Source of the DNA: Amycolatopsis saalfeldensis | Lineage (GTDB): Bacteria; Actinomycetota; Actinomycetes; Mycobacteriales; Pseudonocardiaceae | Assembly: GCF_900110575.1 (NCBI RefSeq) | Contig: NZ_FOEF01000005.1 | Span: forward strand, 124,001 to 188,000 | Length of the DNA: 64,000 bases | Direction of reading: 5' to 3' | Shown here: positions 50,666 through 61,022 of the stretch, piece by piece | How positions within the stretch are numbered: the stretch's first letter is position 1 | How the letters are laid out: each line of letters begins with the position of its first letter | Notes under the pieces: generated by a model | Databases searched by the model: none | What the model saw: the letters and a program-made list of their open reading frames with translations, nothing else | Told to the model about the DNA's origin: nothing | Position numbers and translations under genes: made by a program

Positions 50666-51484
50666 TCAGTCCGCGAGCCGCCAGAACGGCGAGACCGGGC
50701 CCACCCCCGCGCCGAGCGGGTACGCCTCCGCGACGCACCGTTCGATGAAGCGCTTCGCCTCCGCGACGGCCGTCGGCACGTCGGCGCCCTTCGCCAGCGA
50801 AGACGTGATGGCCGACGCCATCGTGTCGCCGCCGCCGTGGGTGTTCTCGGTGTTGATGCGGGCGCCGGTCAGCTCGATCGGCTCCGTGCCGTCGTACAGC
50901 AGGTCGACGCAGGTGTCGGTGTCGCGCATGTGGCCGCCCTTCACGAGCACCCACCGCGAGCCGAACTCCAGCAGCGCCTCGGCCGCCGCGCGCTGCGTGG
51001 CCGGATCGGTGACGGTGATGCCGGTGAGCAGCCGCACCTCGTCGAGGTTCGGCGTGATCAGGGTGGCGCGCGGGAACAGTTCGGTGCGGATCGCCTCGAG
51101 CGCTTCCTCGCGCAGCAGCGCGTGCCCGGTCATCGACGCGGCCACCGGGTCGACCACGAACGGCGTGCCCGTGTCCCGTCCGATGTGGACCTCGTCGAGC
51201 GTCTTCGCCACCGCCTGGATGATCTCGGCGGTGGCGAGCATGCCGGTTTTCGCCGCGTGCACCCCCATGTCCGAAGCGACGGCCTTGATCTGCGCGGTGA
51301 CGACGTCCACCGGGATCTCGGTGAAACCCTGCACGCCCAACGAGTTCTGCACCGTGACGGCGGTCAGGGCGACCAGCCCGTGCACCCCGTTCGCGAAGAA
51401 CGCGCGCAGGTCGGCCTGCACGCCCGCACCACCGCCGGAGTCGGATCCGGCGATGGTGAGGGCGGTCCTCGGAGCTGTGTTCAT
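50666..51484 (-). CDS. thiD: hydroxymethylpyrimidine/phosphomethylpyrimidine kinase, copy 2
   Basis: 272 residues, clearly paralogous to the 46973-47806 gene along its length (for example TPNLDEVRLLTG, DPVAASM and AAKTGMLA are shared). The anion-hole loop is THGGGDTMASAITSS with Asp220 in place of the usual Cys. It follows thiC after 34 nt and so should be under the thiC TPP riboswitch, unlike copy 1. It phosphorylates HMP-P made by ThiC. Confidence 0.9.
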   Translation of the reverse strand: MNTAPRTALTIAGSDSGGGAGVQADLRAFFANGVHGLVALTAVTVQNSLGVQGFTEIPVDVVTAQIKAVASDMGVHAAKTGMLATAEIIQAVAKTLDEVHIGRDTGTPFVVDPVAASMTGHALLREEALEAIRTELFPRATLITPNLDEVRLLTGITVTDPATQRAAAEALLEFGSRWVLVKGGHMRDTDTCVDLLYDGTEPIELTGARINTENTHGGGDTMASAITSSLAKGADVPTAVAEAKRFIERCVAEAYPLGAGVGPVSPFWRLAD

Positions 51485-51518
51485 GGCCCCTCCGCGGGAA
51501 AGAGCACGTCGGGGCGAG

Positions 51519-53168
<1,650 letters not shown>

Positions 53169-53170
53169 TC

Positions 53171-53275
53171 ACTCCCTACGCCGGCATTACCCGGTCAGGT
53201 TCATGCGGTCGGTGACGCCGGGTGCCCACAGACAGACACCAGTCACCCTCTCAGCCCGCCAAGGCGCGAGCTCCC
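53171..53275 (-). ncRNA. TPP riboswitch controlling thiC-thiD
   Basis: On the minus strand the thi-box is complete: GGCGGGCTGAGAGGGTGAC, then a variable P3a stem, then ATGAACCTGACCGGGTAATG and CCGGCGTAGGGAGTGA. The AGGGAG at the 3' edge doubles as the ribosome-binding site of thiC (TTG 53162), so ligand binding should block translation directly. Confidence 0.95.
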
Positions 53276-53414
53276 GCGTTTTTGAGTTGAGGTTGCGCCA
53301 CCGACCATGCCACGGCGGCGCGGGCGGCACAAGGCTGTCGCCTTTCCGGCTGGTGGCTTGTTCACCGGATCGGACCATGCGAGCGGCAGGGATCGACGTA
53401 ACAATCGCAGGGCT

Positions 53415-53422
53415 TTGCGCAA
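53415..53422. promoter_or_regulatory. possible LacI-type operator upstream of the glucoamylase
   Basis: TTGCGCAA, a perfect palindrome with central CG, inside CTTTGCGCAACTGTGCGC, 32 bp upstream of ATG 53454. LacI/MalR-type regulators bind such sites at actinobacterial glucan genes. No regulator gene is adjacent. Confidence 0.4.
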
Positions 53423-53453
53423 CTGTGCGCGCTACGTCTCACCTGGGGTCGAT

Positions 53454-55628
53454 ATGCGAAAAGTCTTACTCCCGGCGCTGGCGACGCTGCTGGTGACCAG
53501 CCTGGTCCCCGCCGTCGCGACCGCCGCGGGCAGCGGTGGTGAAGCACCCGGCGCGCCGGGCACTCACCCGAGCTGGCTGCCCGCCGACAAAACCGGCTTC
53601 GGCACGGCACGCGAGGCCGGCAGCGACATCTGGTTCACCCTGCAGGCCGGGCGGATGTCGGAGGTCTACTACCCCGACCTGTCCACGCCGAGCGTCCGTT
53701 CGCTGGAGCTGGTGGTCAGTGACGGGCGGAGCTTCGCGACCGTCGACTCGTCCGCCCGCGCGCAGCAGGTGCGCCGCGTCGACTCCGGCAGCCTGACCTA
53801 CGAGCAGACGATCACCGACGACCAGCACCGCTGGCGCCTGCGCAAGACCTACGTGACGGACCCGGCCCGGGCGAGTGTGCTGGTGGACGTCGACTTCACC
53901 TCGCTCACCGGGCGGCCGTACCAGCTGTACGCCGTCGCCGATCCGGACCTCACGAACGACGGCTCCGACGACTCGGCCCGCGCGTCCGGCCCGCTGCTCA
54001 CCGCGAACGACGCGAAGACCGCGGCAGCGCTGACCGCGGCACCGTCGTTCACCAGCACGACCGTGGGCTACGACGGCGCGTCCGACGGCATCACGCAGCT
54101 GACCAAGACCCGCAGGCTGACGCCGTATGCCAGCGCCAGCAAGGGAAACGTCGTCCTGACCGGGCAGACGGCCGCCGACGGCGTGCGGTCGCGGCACGTC
54201 ACGCTCGCGCTCGGGATGGGCGCGAACAGCTCCGCCGCGGCGGCCAACGCACAAGCGTCGCAACGGCGCGGCTTCCGTGACGCCGAACGCGCCTACGACC
54301 GCGGCTGGGCGGGCTACCTGCGGACGGTGAGCCGGCCGCCGTCGTCGCTGAAGACCGGGAGCGAGCGGGACCTTTACACCGCGTCCGTGCTGACGCTGGC
54401 GGCGAGCGAGGACAAGCACCACCCGGGCGCCTTCATCGCGTCGCCGAGCATGCCGTGGCGGTTCGGGAACAACGATCCGGCGTACTCGCCGTCGGGCACC
54501 TACCACCTGGTGTGGCCGCGTGACCTCTACCAGATCGCGACCGGCCTGCTGGCCGCCGGCGACCGCGCGGCCGCGAACCGGTCCGCCGACTACCTGTTCG
54601 GCACCCAGCAGCTGCCGGACGGGCACCTGCCGCAGAACAGCAACGTCGACGGCAAGCCGTACTGGACGTCCGTGCAGCTCGACGAGACGGCGTTCCCGAT
54701 CGTGCTGGCGCAGCAGCTCGGGCGCGCCGACCTGTGGCCGGGAGTGAAGAAGGCGGCGGATTTCCTGCTGGACTACCGCGCGGACAACGGAAAAGCGTCG
54801 CCGTACACCCAGCAGGAACGCTGGGAGGAGCAGGACGGGTACTCGCCGTCGACGATCGCGGCGGTGCTCGCCGGCCTGGTCTGCGCGGCCGATCTGGCCT
54901 CCCGCAACGGCGCCGCGGCCGACGCCCGGCGGTACCTCGCGGCGGCGGACGCGTTCAAGGCCGGGCTGGCGAAGCAGACCATCACGACGAACGGGCCGCT
55001 GTCGAAGGACCCGTACTTCGTGCGGCTGACCAAGGACGGCGACGCGAACGCCGGGACGAAGTACAACCTCGGCAACTCGTCGGTCACCATGGACCAGCGG
55101 GCGGTGACGGACGCGGGCTTCCTCGAGCTGGTGCGGCTCGGCGTCTACGCGCCGGACGACCCGGTGATCCGCAACAGCGTCAAGGTCACCGACGCGGACA
55201 TCTCGTACACCACGCCGAACGGCCAGTTCTGGCACCGCTACACCAAGGACGGCTACGGCGAGCAGGCCGACGGCTCACCTTGGGACTACACGTTCCCGTC
55301 CGAGAGCCGCACGACGTTCGGCCGGCTCTGGCCGCTGCTGGCCGGCGAACGGGGCGAGTACGAGCTGGCCGCCGGTGACCGCGCCGCCGCGGCCGGGCGG
55401 CTGCGCGACCTCGGCCGGGTGGCGAGTTCCGCGGACACCATGCCGGAGCAGGTCTGGGACGAGAACCCGCCGTCGGGCGAACCCGGTTTCGCGCCCGGCA
55501 CCCCGACCGGCTCGGCGACGCCGCTGGCCTGGACCCACGCGCAGTACGTCCGCCTCGCCTGGGCGGTGCGGGACGGCTCGGTGATCGAACAGCCCGCGGT
55601 GGTGCGCTGCCACTTCCTCGGCTGCTGA
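53454..55628 (+). CDS. secreted GH15 glucoamylase (glucan 1,4-alpha-glucosidase)
   Basis: 724 residues from ATG 53454 with signal peptide RKVLLPALATLLVTSLVPAV and a cut near ATA-AG. The N-terminal beta-sandwich (about 35-290, with AGRMSEVYYPDLSTPSVRSL) precedes the (alpha/alpha)6 barrel. Barrel motifs are YHLVWPRDLYQIATGLLAAG, the general acid Glu in QERWEEQDGYSPSTIA and the general base Glu in MPEQVWDENPPSG. It should release glucose from starch or maltodextrins outside the cell. Codon start is supported by a GGGG ribosome-binding site. Confidence 0.9.
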   Translation: MRKVLLPALATLLVTSLVPAVATAAGSGGEAPGAPGTHPSWLPADKTGFGTAREAGSDIWFTLQAGRMSEVYYPDLSTPSVRSLELVVSDGRSFATVDSSARAQQVRRVDSGSLTYEQTITDDQHRWRLRKTYVTDPARASVLVDVDFTSLTGRPYQLYAVADPDLTNDGSDDSARASGPLLTANDAKTAAALTAAPSFTSTTVGYDGASDGITQLTKTRRLTPYASASKGNVVLTGQTAADGVRSRHVTLALGMGANSSAAAANAQASQRRGFRDAERAYDRGWAGYLRTVSRPPSSLKTGSERDLYTASVLTLAASEDKHHPGAFIASPSMPWRFGNNDPAYSPSGTYHLVWPRDLYQIATGLLAAGDRAAANRSADYLFGTQQLPDGHLPQNSNVDGKPYWTSVQLDETAFPIVLAQQLGRADLWPGVKKAADFLLDYRADNGKASPYTQQERWEEQDGYSPSTIAAVLAGLVCAADLASRNGAAADARRYLAAADAFKAGLAKQTITTNGPLSKDPYFVRLTKDGDANAGTKYNLGNSSVTMDQRAVTDAGFLELVRLGVYAPDDPVIRNSVKVTDADISYTTPNGQFWHRYTKDGYGEQADGSPWDYTFPSESRTTFGRLWPLLAGERGEYELAAGDRAAAAGRLRDLGRVASSADTMPEQVWDENPPSGEPGFAPGTPTGSATPLAWTHAQYVRLAWAVRDGSVIEQPAVVRCHFLGC

Positions 55629-55635
55629 CCGCCCC

Positions 55636-55673
55636 TGGGTGTTCATGACGGTTCTCGCCGTCATGGACACTCA
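55636..55673. terminator. hairpin between glucoamylase and def
   Basis: 55636-55651 pairs with 55658-55673 (16 bp with two imperfect pairs, 6-nt loop TTCTCG). It lies between convergent stops and overlaps the def stop codon. Confidence 0.65.
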
Positions 55674-56237
55674 GGCGTCGGCGGGTTCCTTGGGCGGGGT
55701 CCAGCTCAGGCCGGGGACGCCCCACTTGTTCTTCTTCAGCATCTTCTTCGCCGCGCGGGCGTGGCGGCCGACGAGGCGGTCGAGGTAGATGAAGCCGTCG
55801 AGGTGGTCGGTCTCGTGCTGGAGGCAGCGTGCGAAGTACCCGGTGCCCTCGACCTCGATCGGGTTGCCGTCGACGTCGAAGCCGGTCACCTTGGCCCACG
55901 AGGCGCGCCCGGTCGGGTAGGACTCGCCGGGGGCCGACAGGCAGCCCTCCCAGTCGTCGTCCGGGTCGGGCATGGTCTCGGGGATCTCCGAGGTCTCCAG
56001 CTTCGGGTTGACCACCGCGCCGCGGTGCTCGACCCCGTCGTCGTCCGGGCAGTCGTAGACGAACAGCCGCAGGTCGAGGCCGATCTGGTTGGCGGCGAGG
56101 CCGACCCCCTCGGCGGCGTACATCGTTTCGAACATGTCCTCGACGAGGGTGCGCAGCTCGTCGTCGAACTGCGTGATCTCGCGGGTCGGCTGGTGCAGCA
56201 CCGGGTCGCCGGCGATGCGGATGGCGTGGACGGTCAC
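55671..56237 (-). CDS. def: peptide deformylase
   Basis: 188 residues from GTG 56237; the longer frame to 56975 is antisense to the next two genes. The three PDF motifs are intact: [15 protein letters not shown] (metal Cys) and QHETDHLDG (HExxH-type: His, Glu, His). It removes the N-formyl group from nascent proteins using Fe2+ or a similar metal. It is divergent from the DUF3263 gene, the same neighbour as I recall for M. tuberculosis def (Rv0429c). Confidence 0.95.
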   Translation of the reverse strand: MTVHAIRIAGDPVLHQPTREITQFDDELRTLVEDMFETMYAAEGVGLAANQIGLDLRLFVYDCPDDDGVEHRGAVVNPKLETSEIPETMPDPDDDWEGCLSAPGESYPTGRASWAKVTGFDVDGNPIEVEGTGYFARCLQHETDHLDGFIYLDRLVGRHARAAKKMLKKNKWGVPGLSWTPPKEPADA

Positions 56238-56377
56238 GAGCGGCGAGTTTAGTCGGACCCCTCTGGTACACCTGGATCGGACCGTGACGCGCCGGGTCGG
56301 ATGCCCATGTCGAGACTGGGTTCCGTGGTTGAATGGCGCCCGCGGAAGGACAGCCGAAACCGAGCACGAGGAGCCGC

Positions 56378-56686
56378 ATGGACGCCGCGGAGTCGATGGC
56401 TGAGGACCAGCCGTCGCCGCCGGAAACCGTGGGTGGCCTGACCGAGCGCGAGATGCAAATTCTCGCCTTCGAGCGTCAGTGGTGGCGTCATGCCGGCGCC
56501 AAGGAGAACGCCATTCGTGAGCGCTTCTCGCTGTCCTCGACCCGCTACTACCAGCTGCTGAACACGCTGCTGGAGAAGCCCGAAGCAGTGGAGGCCGATC
56601 CGATGCTGGTGAAGCGGCTCCGCAAGACGCGGGCCGCGCGGCAGCGTAAACGCGGCGCCCGGCGGCTGGGGATCGAGCTGTCATGA
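56378..56686 (+). CDS. DUF3263 family protein
   Basis: 102 residues from ATG 56378 behind ACGAGGAG. The DUF3263 core is clear: [40 protein letters not shown] and [20 protein letters not shown], which looks like a helix-turn-helix DNA-binding protein, with a very basic tail ([15 protein letters not shown]). Function unknown. Corresponds in position to Rv0430. Its stop overlaps the next start (ATGA). Confidence 0.88.
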   Translation: MDAAESMAEDQPSPPETVGGLTEREMQILAFERQWWRHAGAKENAIRERFSLSSTRYYQLLNTLLEKPEAVEADPMLVKRLRKTRAARQRKRGARRLGIELS

Positions 56687-57330
56687 GCTTCTTCTCGGGA
56701 CTGTCCCGGCCCCTGCGGGCCGCGGCCGTCGCCTTGATCGGGGTGGCCGTGGTCGCCGCGGTGATCGGCGGCGTCACCCTGGCGACCAGCGGCGGGTCGA
56801 ACGACAACACCGCCGGTCCCAGCAACTCGGCCGGGCCCTCCTCTCCGGCTTCGTCCGGTGCGCCGTCGTCGGCGCCGGGCTCGTCGAGCGCGCCGCCTTC
56901 GTCACCGAGCGCGCCGCCGTCCTCCTCGGCCGCGCCGGGCTCGTCCTCGGCGGTCCCGCCGGGCGGCCAGCCCACCGGTCAGCCGGGCCAGCCCGGTGGC
57001 CAGCCGGGGACCGACCAGCAGGCGTCCAACAAGTGGGTCACCGTGCGGGTCTACAACAACTCCCTGATCAAGGGCCTCGCCGAGCAGGCCGCGAACGACT
57101 TCCGCGGCGCGGGCTGGAACGTGCCCGAGGTCGGCAACTACTCCCAGGGCGTGATCGACCACACCACGGCCTACTTCCGCCCCGGCACCGACGAGGAGGC
57201 GGCCGCGAAGCAGCTGGCCACCGAGTTCGGCTTCCAGGCGCAGCCGCGGTTCGACGGCATCCAGAACTCGAGCCCCGGCGTGATAGTGATCATCACCAAG
57301 GACTACCAGAGCGGCCACAAGGGCAGCTGA
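56683..57330 (+). CDS. LytR C-terminal domain protein, VirR-like
   Basis: 215 residues. Membrane helix at about 11-34 ([20 protein letters not shown]), a Ser/Pro/Gly/Gln linker (37-112), then a LytR_C domain (about 115-212: [55 protein letters not shown] and IVIITKDY). The layout and the DUF3263 partner match M. tuberculosis Rv0431 (VirR), which affects membrane-vesicle release and envelope integrity. It probably works at the inner face of the cell wall. Confidence 0.82.
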   Translation: MSFFSGLSRPLRAAAVALIGVAVVAAVIGGVTLATSGGSNDNTAGPSNSAGPSSPASSGAPSSAPGSSSAPPSSPSAPPSSSAAPGSSSAVPPGGQPTGQPGQPGGQPGTDQQASNKWVTVRVYNNSLIKGLAEQAANDFRGAGWNVPEVGNYSQGVIDHTTAYFRPGTDEEAAAKQLATEFGFQAQPRFDGIQNSSPGVIVIITKDYQSGHKGS

Positions 57331-57347
57331 CCAGCGCGAACGTGAAA

Positions 57348-57375
57348 AGGGGGCCACCCAGCCGGGCGGCCCCCT
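57348..57375. terminator. bidirectional hairpin between the VirR-like and AAA genes
   Basis: AGGGGGCC and GGCCCCCT form an 8-bp perfect stem with a 12-nt loop, between convergent stops. Confidence 0.65.
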
Positions 57376-57377
57376 AT

Positions 57378-59678
57378 TCAGCGTTCCTGCTGCGCCTGGG
57401 CGTACGCCTCCAGCGTGGCCAGCTGCGCGGGATCCAGCGACGGCCGCACGGCCTCGCGGGCCTTGGCCAGGTGCGCGGAGGTCACCTCACGGGCCTCCAG
57501 CGACTCGCGCATCGCGGTGAGCGCGGCCTCGCGGATCAGGGCGGCGCAGTCGGCCGCGGAGTAACCGTCCAGGGTGGACGCCAGCCCCTTGAGGTCCACA
57601 TCGGACGCCAGCGGGGTGTTCTTCGAGGTGGCGATCAGGATGGCGGCCCGCGATCCGGCGTCCGGCGGCGGCACGTAGACGCGCCGTTCCAGCCGCCCGG
57701 GCCGCAACAGCGCGGGGTCCACCAGCTCGGGCCGGTTGGTGGCGCCCAGCACCACGACCTCGCGCATCGGCTCCACCCCGTCCAGCTCGGTGAGCAGGGC
57801 GGCGACCACGCGGTCGGCCACGCCGGAGTCCGAGGACTGGCCGCGCCGCGGCGCGAGCGCGTCGATCTCGTCCAGGAAGATCAGCGACGGCGCGGCGTCG
57901 GCGGCCCGCCGGAACAGGTCGCGCACCGCGCGCTCCGACTCGCCGACCCACTTGTCCAGCAGCTCGGCGCCCTTGATCGCGAAGACGTTCAGCGCGCCGG
58001 TGCCGGCCAGCGCGCGCACGAGGAAGGTCTTGCCGCCGCCGGGAGGCCCGTAGAGCAGCACACCGCGCGGCGGGTCGACGCCCAGCCGTGCGAACGAGTC
58101 CGGGTAGCGCAGCGGCCACAGCACCGTCTCGGTCAGCGACTGCTTGACGTCCACCATGTTGCCGACGTCGTCGAGCGTCAGCCCGCCGGTGGCCAGGTTG
58201 TCCGAAGTGGACAGTGAGATCGGCCGGACGGTGGCCAGCGCGTCGAGCAGGTCCTGCTGGGCGATGCGCGGCTCCTCGGCCTCACGCTGGCGCAGCGCGG
58301 CCCGCAGCGCCGCGTCCCGGCGCAGCGCGATCAGGTCCGCGGCGACGAACCCGGGCGTCCGCTCGGCGAGCACGCCCAGGTCGGCGCCCGGTTCCACCGG
58401 CACGTCACGCAGCAGGATCCGCAGCAGCTCGGTGCGGGTCTTCGCGTCGGGCAGCGGCAGGCCCAGCTCGCGGTCGAGCAGCTCCGTGGTGCGCAGCCGG
58501 GGGTCGGCGGACTCGGCGCGCTGGGTCGTCGCCACCAGGGCCAGGCCCTCGTGACGCAGCGCCGTGCGCAGCTCCTCCAGCAGGACGGTGGCCACGGGCG
58601 GCGGCTGGGTGGCGGGCAGCAGCGCGTCGACGTCGTTGATCAGCAGCACGGCCGGCCCGTCGCCGTCGGTCGCGCGGGTGATCGCCTCTTTCAGGCGGGC
58701 GTGCGCGGCATTCGGCTCCAGCACGGCGATGTTCGGCGCGGCCAGCGACACCACGCGCACCTTCTCGGCCTTGGCCACGGACCGTACGAGCGACGCCTTC
58801 CCGACGCCTTCCGGCCCGGACAGCAGCACTCCGAGGTGGGCTGTGGTGCCGAGCCGCGCGAGCAGCTCCGGGCGGTGGAACGCCAGGTCGAACCACTCGG
58901 CGAGCTTGCGGGCCGCGCTTTCCGCGCCGACCAGGTCGGTCACCGGCGGCACCGGTTCGGCCGCCTCCACGGACTCGGCGACCACCACCTCCTCGATGAC
59001 CTCCGCGTCGATGTAGTCCTCGGCCGCGGTCACGGCCGTGCTGCGGACCAGCGCCGTCGCGCTGCGCGTCGAGGGCTCGCCGCCGGCCGGCTCGCCGGTG
59101 CGCGCCCCGCCCCGCCAGCTGACCACAGTGGACGGCCCGATCGCGACCACGCCGGCCGGCTCGGTGGCCGTGACCGTGAGCAGCTCGTTGGTCCAGGTGG
59201 CGCCGATCGCGCGGGAGAGCTGGCCGCGCACGGCGATGACGTCCGCCCCCGGAACCGGGGAAAGGTCTTGCGGCAGCAGGGAAACCGCGTCGCCGAGGGT
59301 GACCACCTTGCCGGTCAGCGCCAGCCGCAGGGTCTGCGGCGGCACCGACGCGCTGGCCAGCCGGGAGCCCGCGACCGTCACCGTCTTCGCCGCGGCCACG
59401 TCGGCCGGCGCGACGACGATCTCGGCGCCCTCGGTGATGCCGAGGTTCGACATCGTGACGTCGTCGGTCAGCACCACGCCGGGGGTGCCCTCCTCGTCGG
59501 ACGGCGCCGCCAGCGCGGCGCTCCGGCGGGCCCCGGTGAGGTGCACGGCGTCCCAGGCACGCAGGCCCAGCGCGTCGAGCACCTCCGGGTGCAGCCGCAC
59601 CACCCCTCGCCGGGAGTCGAGCGCGGACGGCGTGTGCCGGACGGTCAGCGTGATCTGGGGGTCGCTCACGCTGCTCAC
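57378..59678 (-). CDS. CDC48/p97-type AAA+ ATPase with two AAA modules, first degenerate
   Basis: 766 residues. Region 1-190 is a CDC48-N-like substrate-binding part (double-psi barrel pattern). AAA module 1 (about 245-480) has GPEGVGKAS at 288-296, where Ala295 replaces the Ser/Thr after Lys294, and LLINDVD at 345-351, where Asn348 replaces the Walker B Asp. AAA module 2 (about 500-760) is canonical: GPPGGGKT 544-551, FLDEIDAL 601-608 and arginine-finger region NRPELVDPALLRPGRLERR. It resembles mycobacterial Rv0435c. Likely a protein unfoldase powered by the second ring. Confidence 0.87.
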   Translation of the reverse strand: MSSVSDPQITLTVRHTPSALDSRRGVVRLHPEVLDALGLRAWDAVHLTGARRSAALAAPSDEEGTPGVVLTDDVTMSNLGITEGAEIVVAPADVAAAKTVTVAGSRLASASVPPQTLRLALTGKVVTLGDAVSLLPQDLSPVPGADVIAVRGQLSRAIGATWTNELLTVTATEPAGVVAIGPSTVVSWRGGARTGEPAGGEPSTRSATALVRSTAVTAAEDYIDAEVIEEVVVAESVEAAEPVPPVTDLVGAESAARKLAEWFDLAFHRPELLARLGTTAHLGVLLSGPEGVGKASLVRSVAKAEKVRVVSLAAPNIAVLEPNAAHARLKEAITRATDGDGPAVLLINDVDALLPATQPPPVATVLLEELRTALRHEGLALVATTQRAESADPRLRTTELLDRELGLPLPDAKTRTELLRILLRDVPVEPGADLGVLAERTPGFVAADLIALRRDAALRAALRQREAEEPRIAQQDLLDALATVRPISLSTSDNLATGGLTLDDVGNMVDVKQSLTETVLWPLRYPDSFARLGVDPPRGVLLYGPPGGGKTFLVRALAGTGALNVFAIKGAELLDKWVGESERAVRDLFRRAADAAPSLIFLDEIDALAPRRGQSSDSGVADRVVAALLTELDGVEPMREVVVLGATNRPELVDPALLRPGRLERRVYVPPPDAGSRAAILIATSKNTPLASDVDLKGLASTLDGYSAADCAALIREAALTAMRESLEAREVTSAHLAKAREAVRPSLDPAQLATLEAYAQAQQER

Positions 59679-59679
59679 C

Positions 59680-60297
59680 CTAGCGACGCGGGCCCGCCCA
59701 GGCGTCGAACGACAGGATCTCTTCGACCGGCGGCCGGGGCGCGGGCGAGAACTCGGCCTGCTTCGAGTAGGCCACCGCGATGAGGCCGATCTGCGTGAAG
59801 CCCTCGGGGATGCCGAGCAGCTTCGCGACGTCCTCCTCGTGGTCCACGACGTGGTACGAGCACATCGAGCTGGCCAGCCCCCGGGTCCGCAACGCGAGCT
59901 GGAAGCTCCAGACCGCCGGGTAGATCGAGCCGTAGTACGCCGACTGCTCGGCCGGTGAAGACGGCGGACGGCCGGGCATGCACGGGATCACCAGCGCGGG
60001 CACCTGGCCGATGTGGTCGACCAGGTGCCGGGCCGACACGAACATGCGGCTGTCGACCTGGTCGGCGTAGTGCGCCCAGGCGGCGTGCGCGGACCGCTGG
60101 ACGAGCGGGGCGATCCCGGCCCGGATCGCCGGGTCGGTGACGGCGATCCAGCGCTGCGCGGTGAGCAGCCCGCCCGCGGCCGGCGCCTGCTGGGCGACGC
60201 GCAGGCAGTCCGCGATGACCTCGTGGGCCACGGGCCGGTCGAGGTCCAGCTTCCGCCGGACGGAGCGGGTGGTGGTGAGCAGCGTCTCGGTGTCCAT
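59680..60297 (-). CDS. nitroreductase-family flavoprotein
   Basis: 205 residues from ATG 60297 behind GGAGGGAA; the open frame beyond is a shadow of the divergent gene. FMN-binding blocks: TRSVRRKLDLDRPVAHEVIA, APAAGGLLTAQRWIAVTD, YPAVWSFQLALRTRGLASSM and LLGIPEGFTQIGLIAVAYS. It should reduce nitro compounds, quinones or flavins with NAD(P)H. It ends 1 nt before the AAA ATPase start and is divergent from a TetR gene, with three overlapping palindromes between them. Confidence 0.85.
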   Translation of the reverse strand: MDTETLLTTTRSVRRKLDLDRPVAHEVIADCLRVAQQAPAAGGLLTAQRWIAVTDPAIRAGIAPLVQRSAHAAWAHYADQVDSRMFVSARHLVDHIGQVPALVIPCMPGRPPSSPAEQSAYYGSIYPAVWSFQLALRTRGLASSMCSYHVVDHEEDVAKLLGIPEGFTQIGLIAVAYSKQAEFSPAPRPPVEEILSFDAWAGPRR

Positions 60298-60318
60298 GGG
60301 TTCCCTCCGGAGCTGATA

Positions 60319-60331
60319 CTTACGACGTAAG
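60319..60331. promoter_or_regulatory. TetR operator copy 1
   Basis: CTTACGACGTAAG, a perfect 13-bp palindrome, 22 bp upstream of the nitroreductase ATG. An identical copy lies 28 bp away. Confidence 0.8.
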
Positions 60332-60338
60332 CGTACAC

Positions 60339-60352
60339 CGTAAGTACTTACG
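60339..60352. promoter_or_regulatory. third palindrome overlapping operator copy 2
   Basis: CGTAAGTACTTACG is a perfect 14-bp palindrome built from the same half-sites in opposite order, overlapping copy 2 by 6 bp. It gives an alternative or cooperative binding register. Confidence 0.65.
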
Positions 60353-60359
60353 ACGTAAG
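60347..60359. promoter_or_regulatory. TetR operator copy 2
   Basis: CTTACGACGTAAG again, identical to copy 1, immediately upstream of the TACGCT -10 (60361-60366) of the TetR gene. Confidence 0.8.
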
Positions 60360-60360
60360 C

Positions 60361-60366
60361 TACGCT
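60361..60366 (+). promoter_or_regulatory. -10 hexamer of the TetR gene
   Basis: TACGCT ends 7 nt before GTG 60374 and abuts operator copy 2, so the repressor would block its own promoter. Confidence 0.5.
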
Positions 60367-60373
60367 GGCCGAC

Positions 60374-61018
60374 GTGGTCCGGGAGACGCTGACACGCGAG
60401 AAGGTGCTGGAAGCGGCCCTGCGCCTGGTGGACGAGCACGGCATGGGCGCGCTGTCGATGCGCAAGCTGGCGGCGGAGCTGGGCGTCGAGGCGATGTCGC
60501 TGTACAACCACGTCAAGAACAAGGGCGATCTGCTCGACGGGATCACCGCGCACGTCTTCGAATCCGTGCCGCTGCCGGACGAGGGCTGGGGCTGGGAGAC
60601 ACGCGTCCGGCACCTCGCGGAGGGGCTGTACACGGCGTTCACGCGGCATCCGGCCGTGGTGCGGACGCTGGCGGCGGAGGAGGCGAACCCGCGTTCGCCG
60701 GGCGCGCTGCGGGTGATCGACGCGCTGGTGGGCGCCCTGCTCGACGGCGGGCTGGACGAGGCCGCCGCCGCCCGCGGCTACCGCTCGCTGATGGGACTGA
60801 CGTTCGGCGCGGCCCTCGCGGACTCCGTCGGGCTGGCCGGCACCCCGGCCGAACGCGAAGAACCGGTCGACGACTGGTTCTCGCGCATGGTCGACCCGCG
60901 TGAGCACCCGAACCTGCTGCGGGTCCTGCCCGCCCTGCGGTCAGTGGACTGCGTGCAGGACTTCCAGGCGCAGCTTGCCTTGCTGGTGGCCGGATTGCGG
61001 GTTTCCGCGGCGCGGTGA
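60374..61018 (+). CDS. TetR-family repressor (TetR_C_1 type)
   Basis: 214 residues from GTG 60374, fixed by the -10 box 7 nt upstream. The helix-turn-helix is EKVLEAALRLVDEHGMGALS, KLAAELGVEAMSLYNHVKN. MSLYNHVKNKGDLLDGI is the TetR-class recognition region shared with tetracycline-type repressors. The C-terminal domain has GYRSLMGLTFGAALADS. It should bind the CTTACGACGTAAG sites and control the divergent nitroreductase, perhaps releasing on a drug-like or aromatic ligand. Confidence 0.88.
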   Translation: MVRETLTREKVLEAALRLVDEHGMGALSMRKLAAELGVEAMSLYNHVKNKGDLLDGITAHVFESVPLPDEGWGWETRVRHLAEGLYTAFTRHPAVVRTLAAEEANPRSPGALRVIDALVGALLDGGLDEAAAARGYRSLMGLTFGAALADSVGLAGTPAEREEPVDDWFSRMVDPREHPNLLRVLPALRSVDCVQDFQAQLALLVAGLRVSAAR

Positions 61019-61022
61019 GCGG

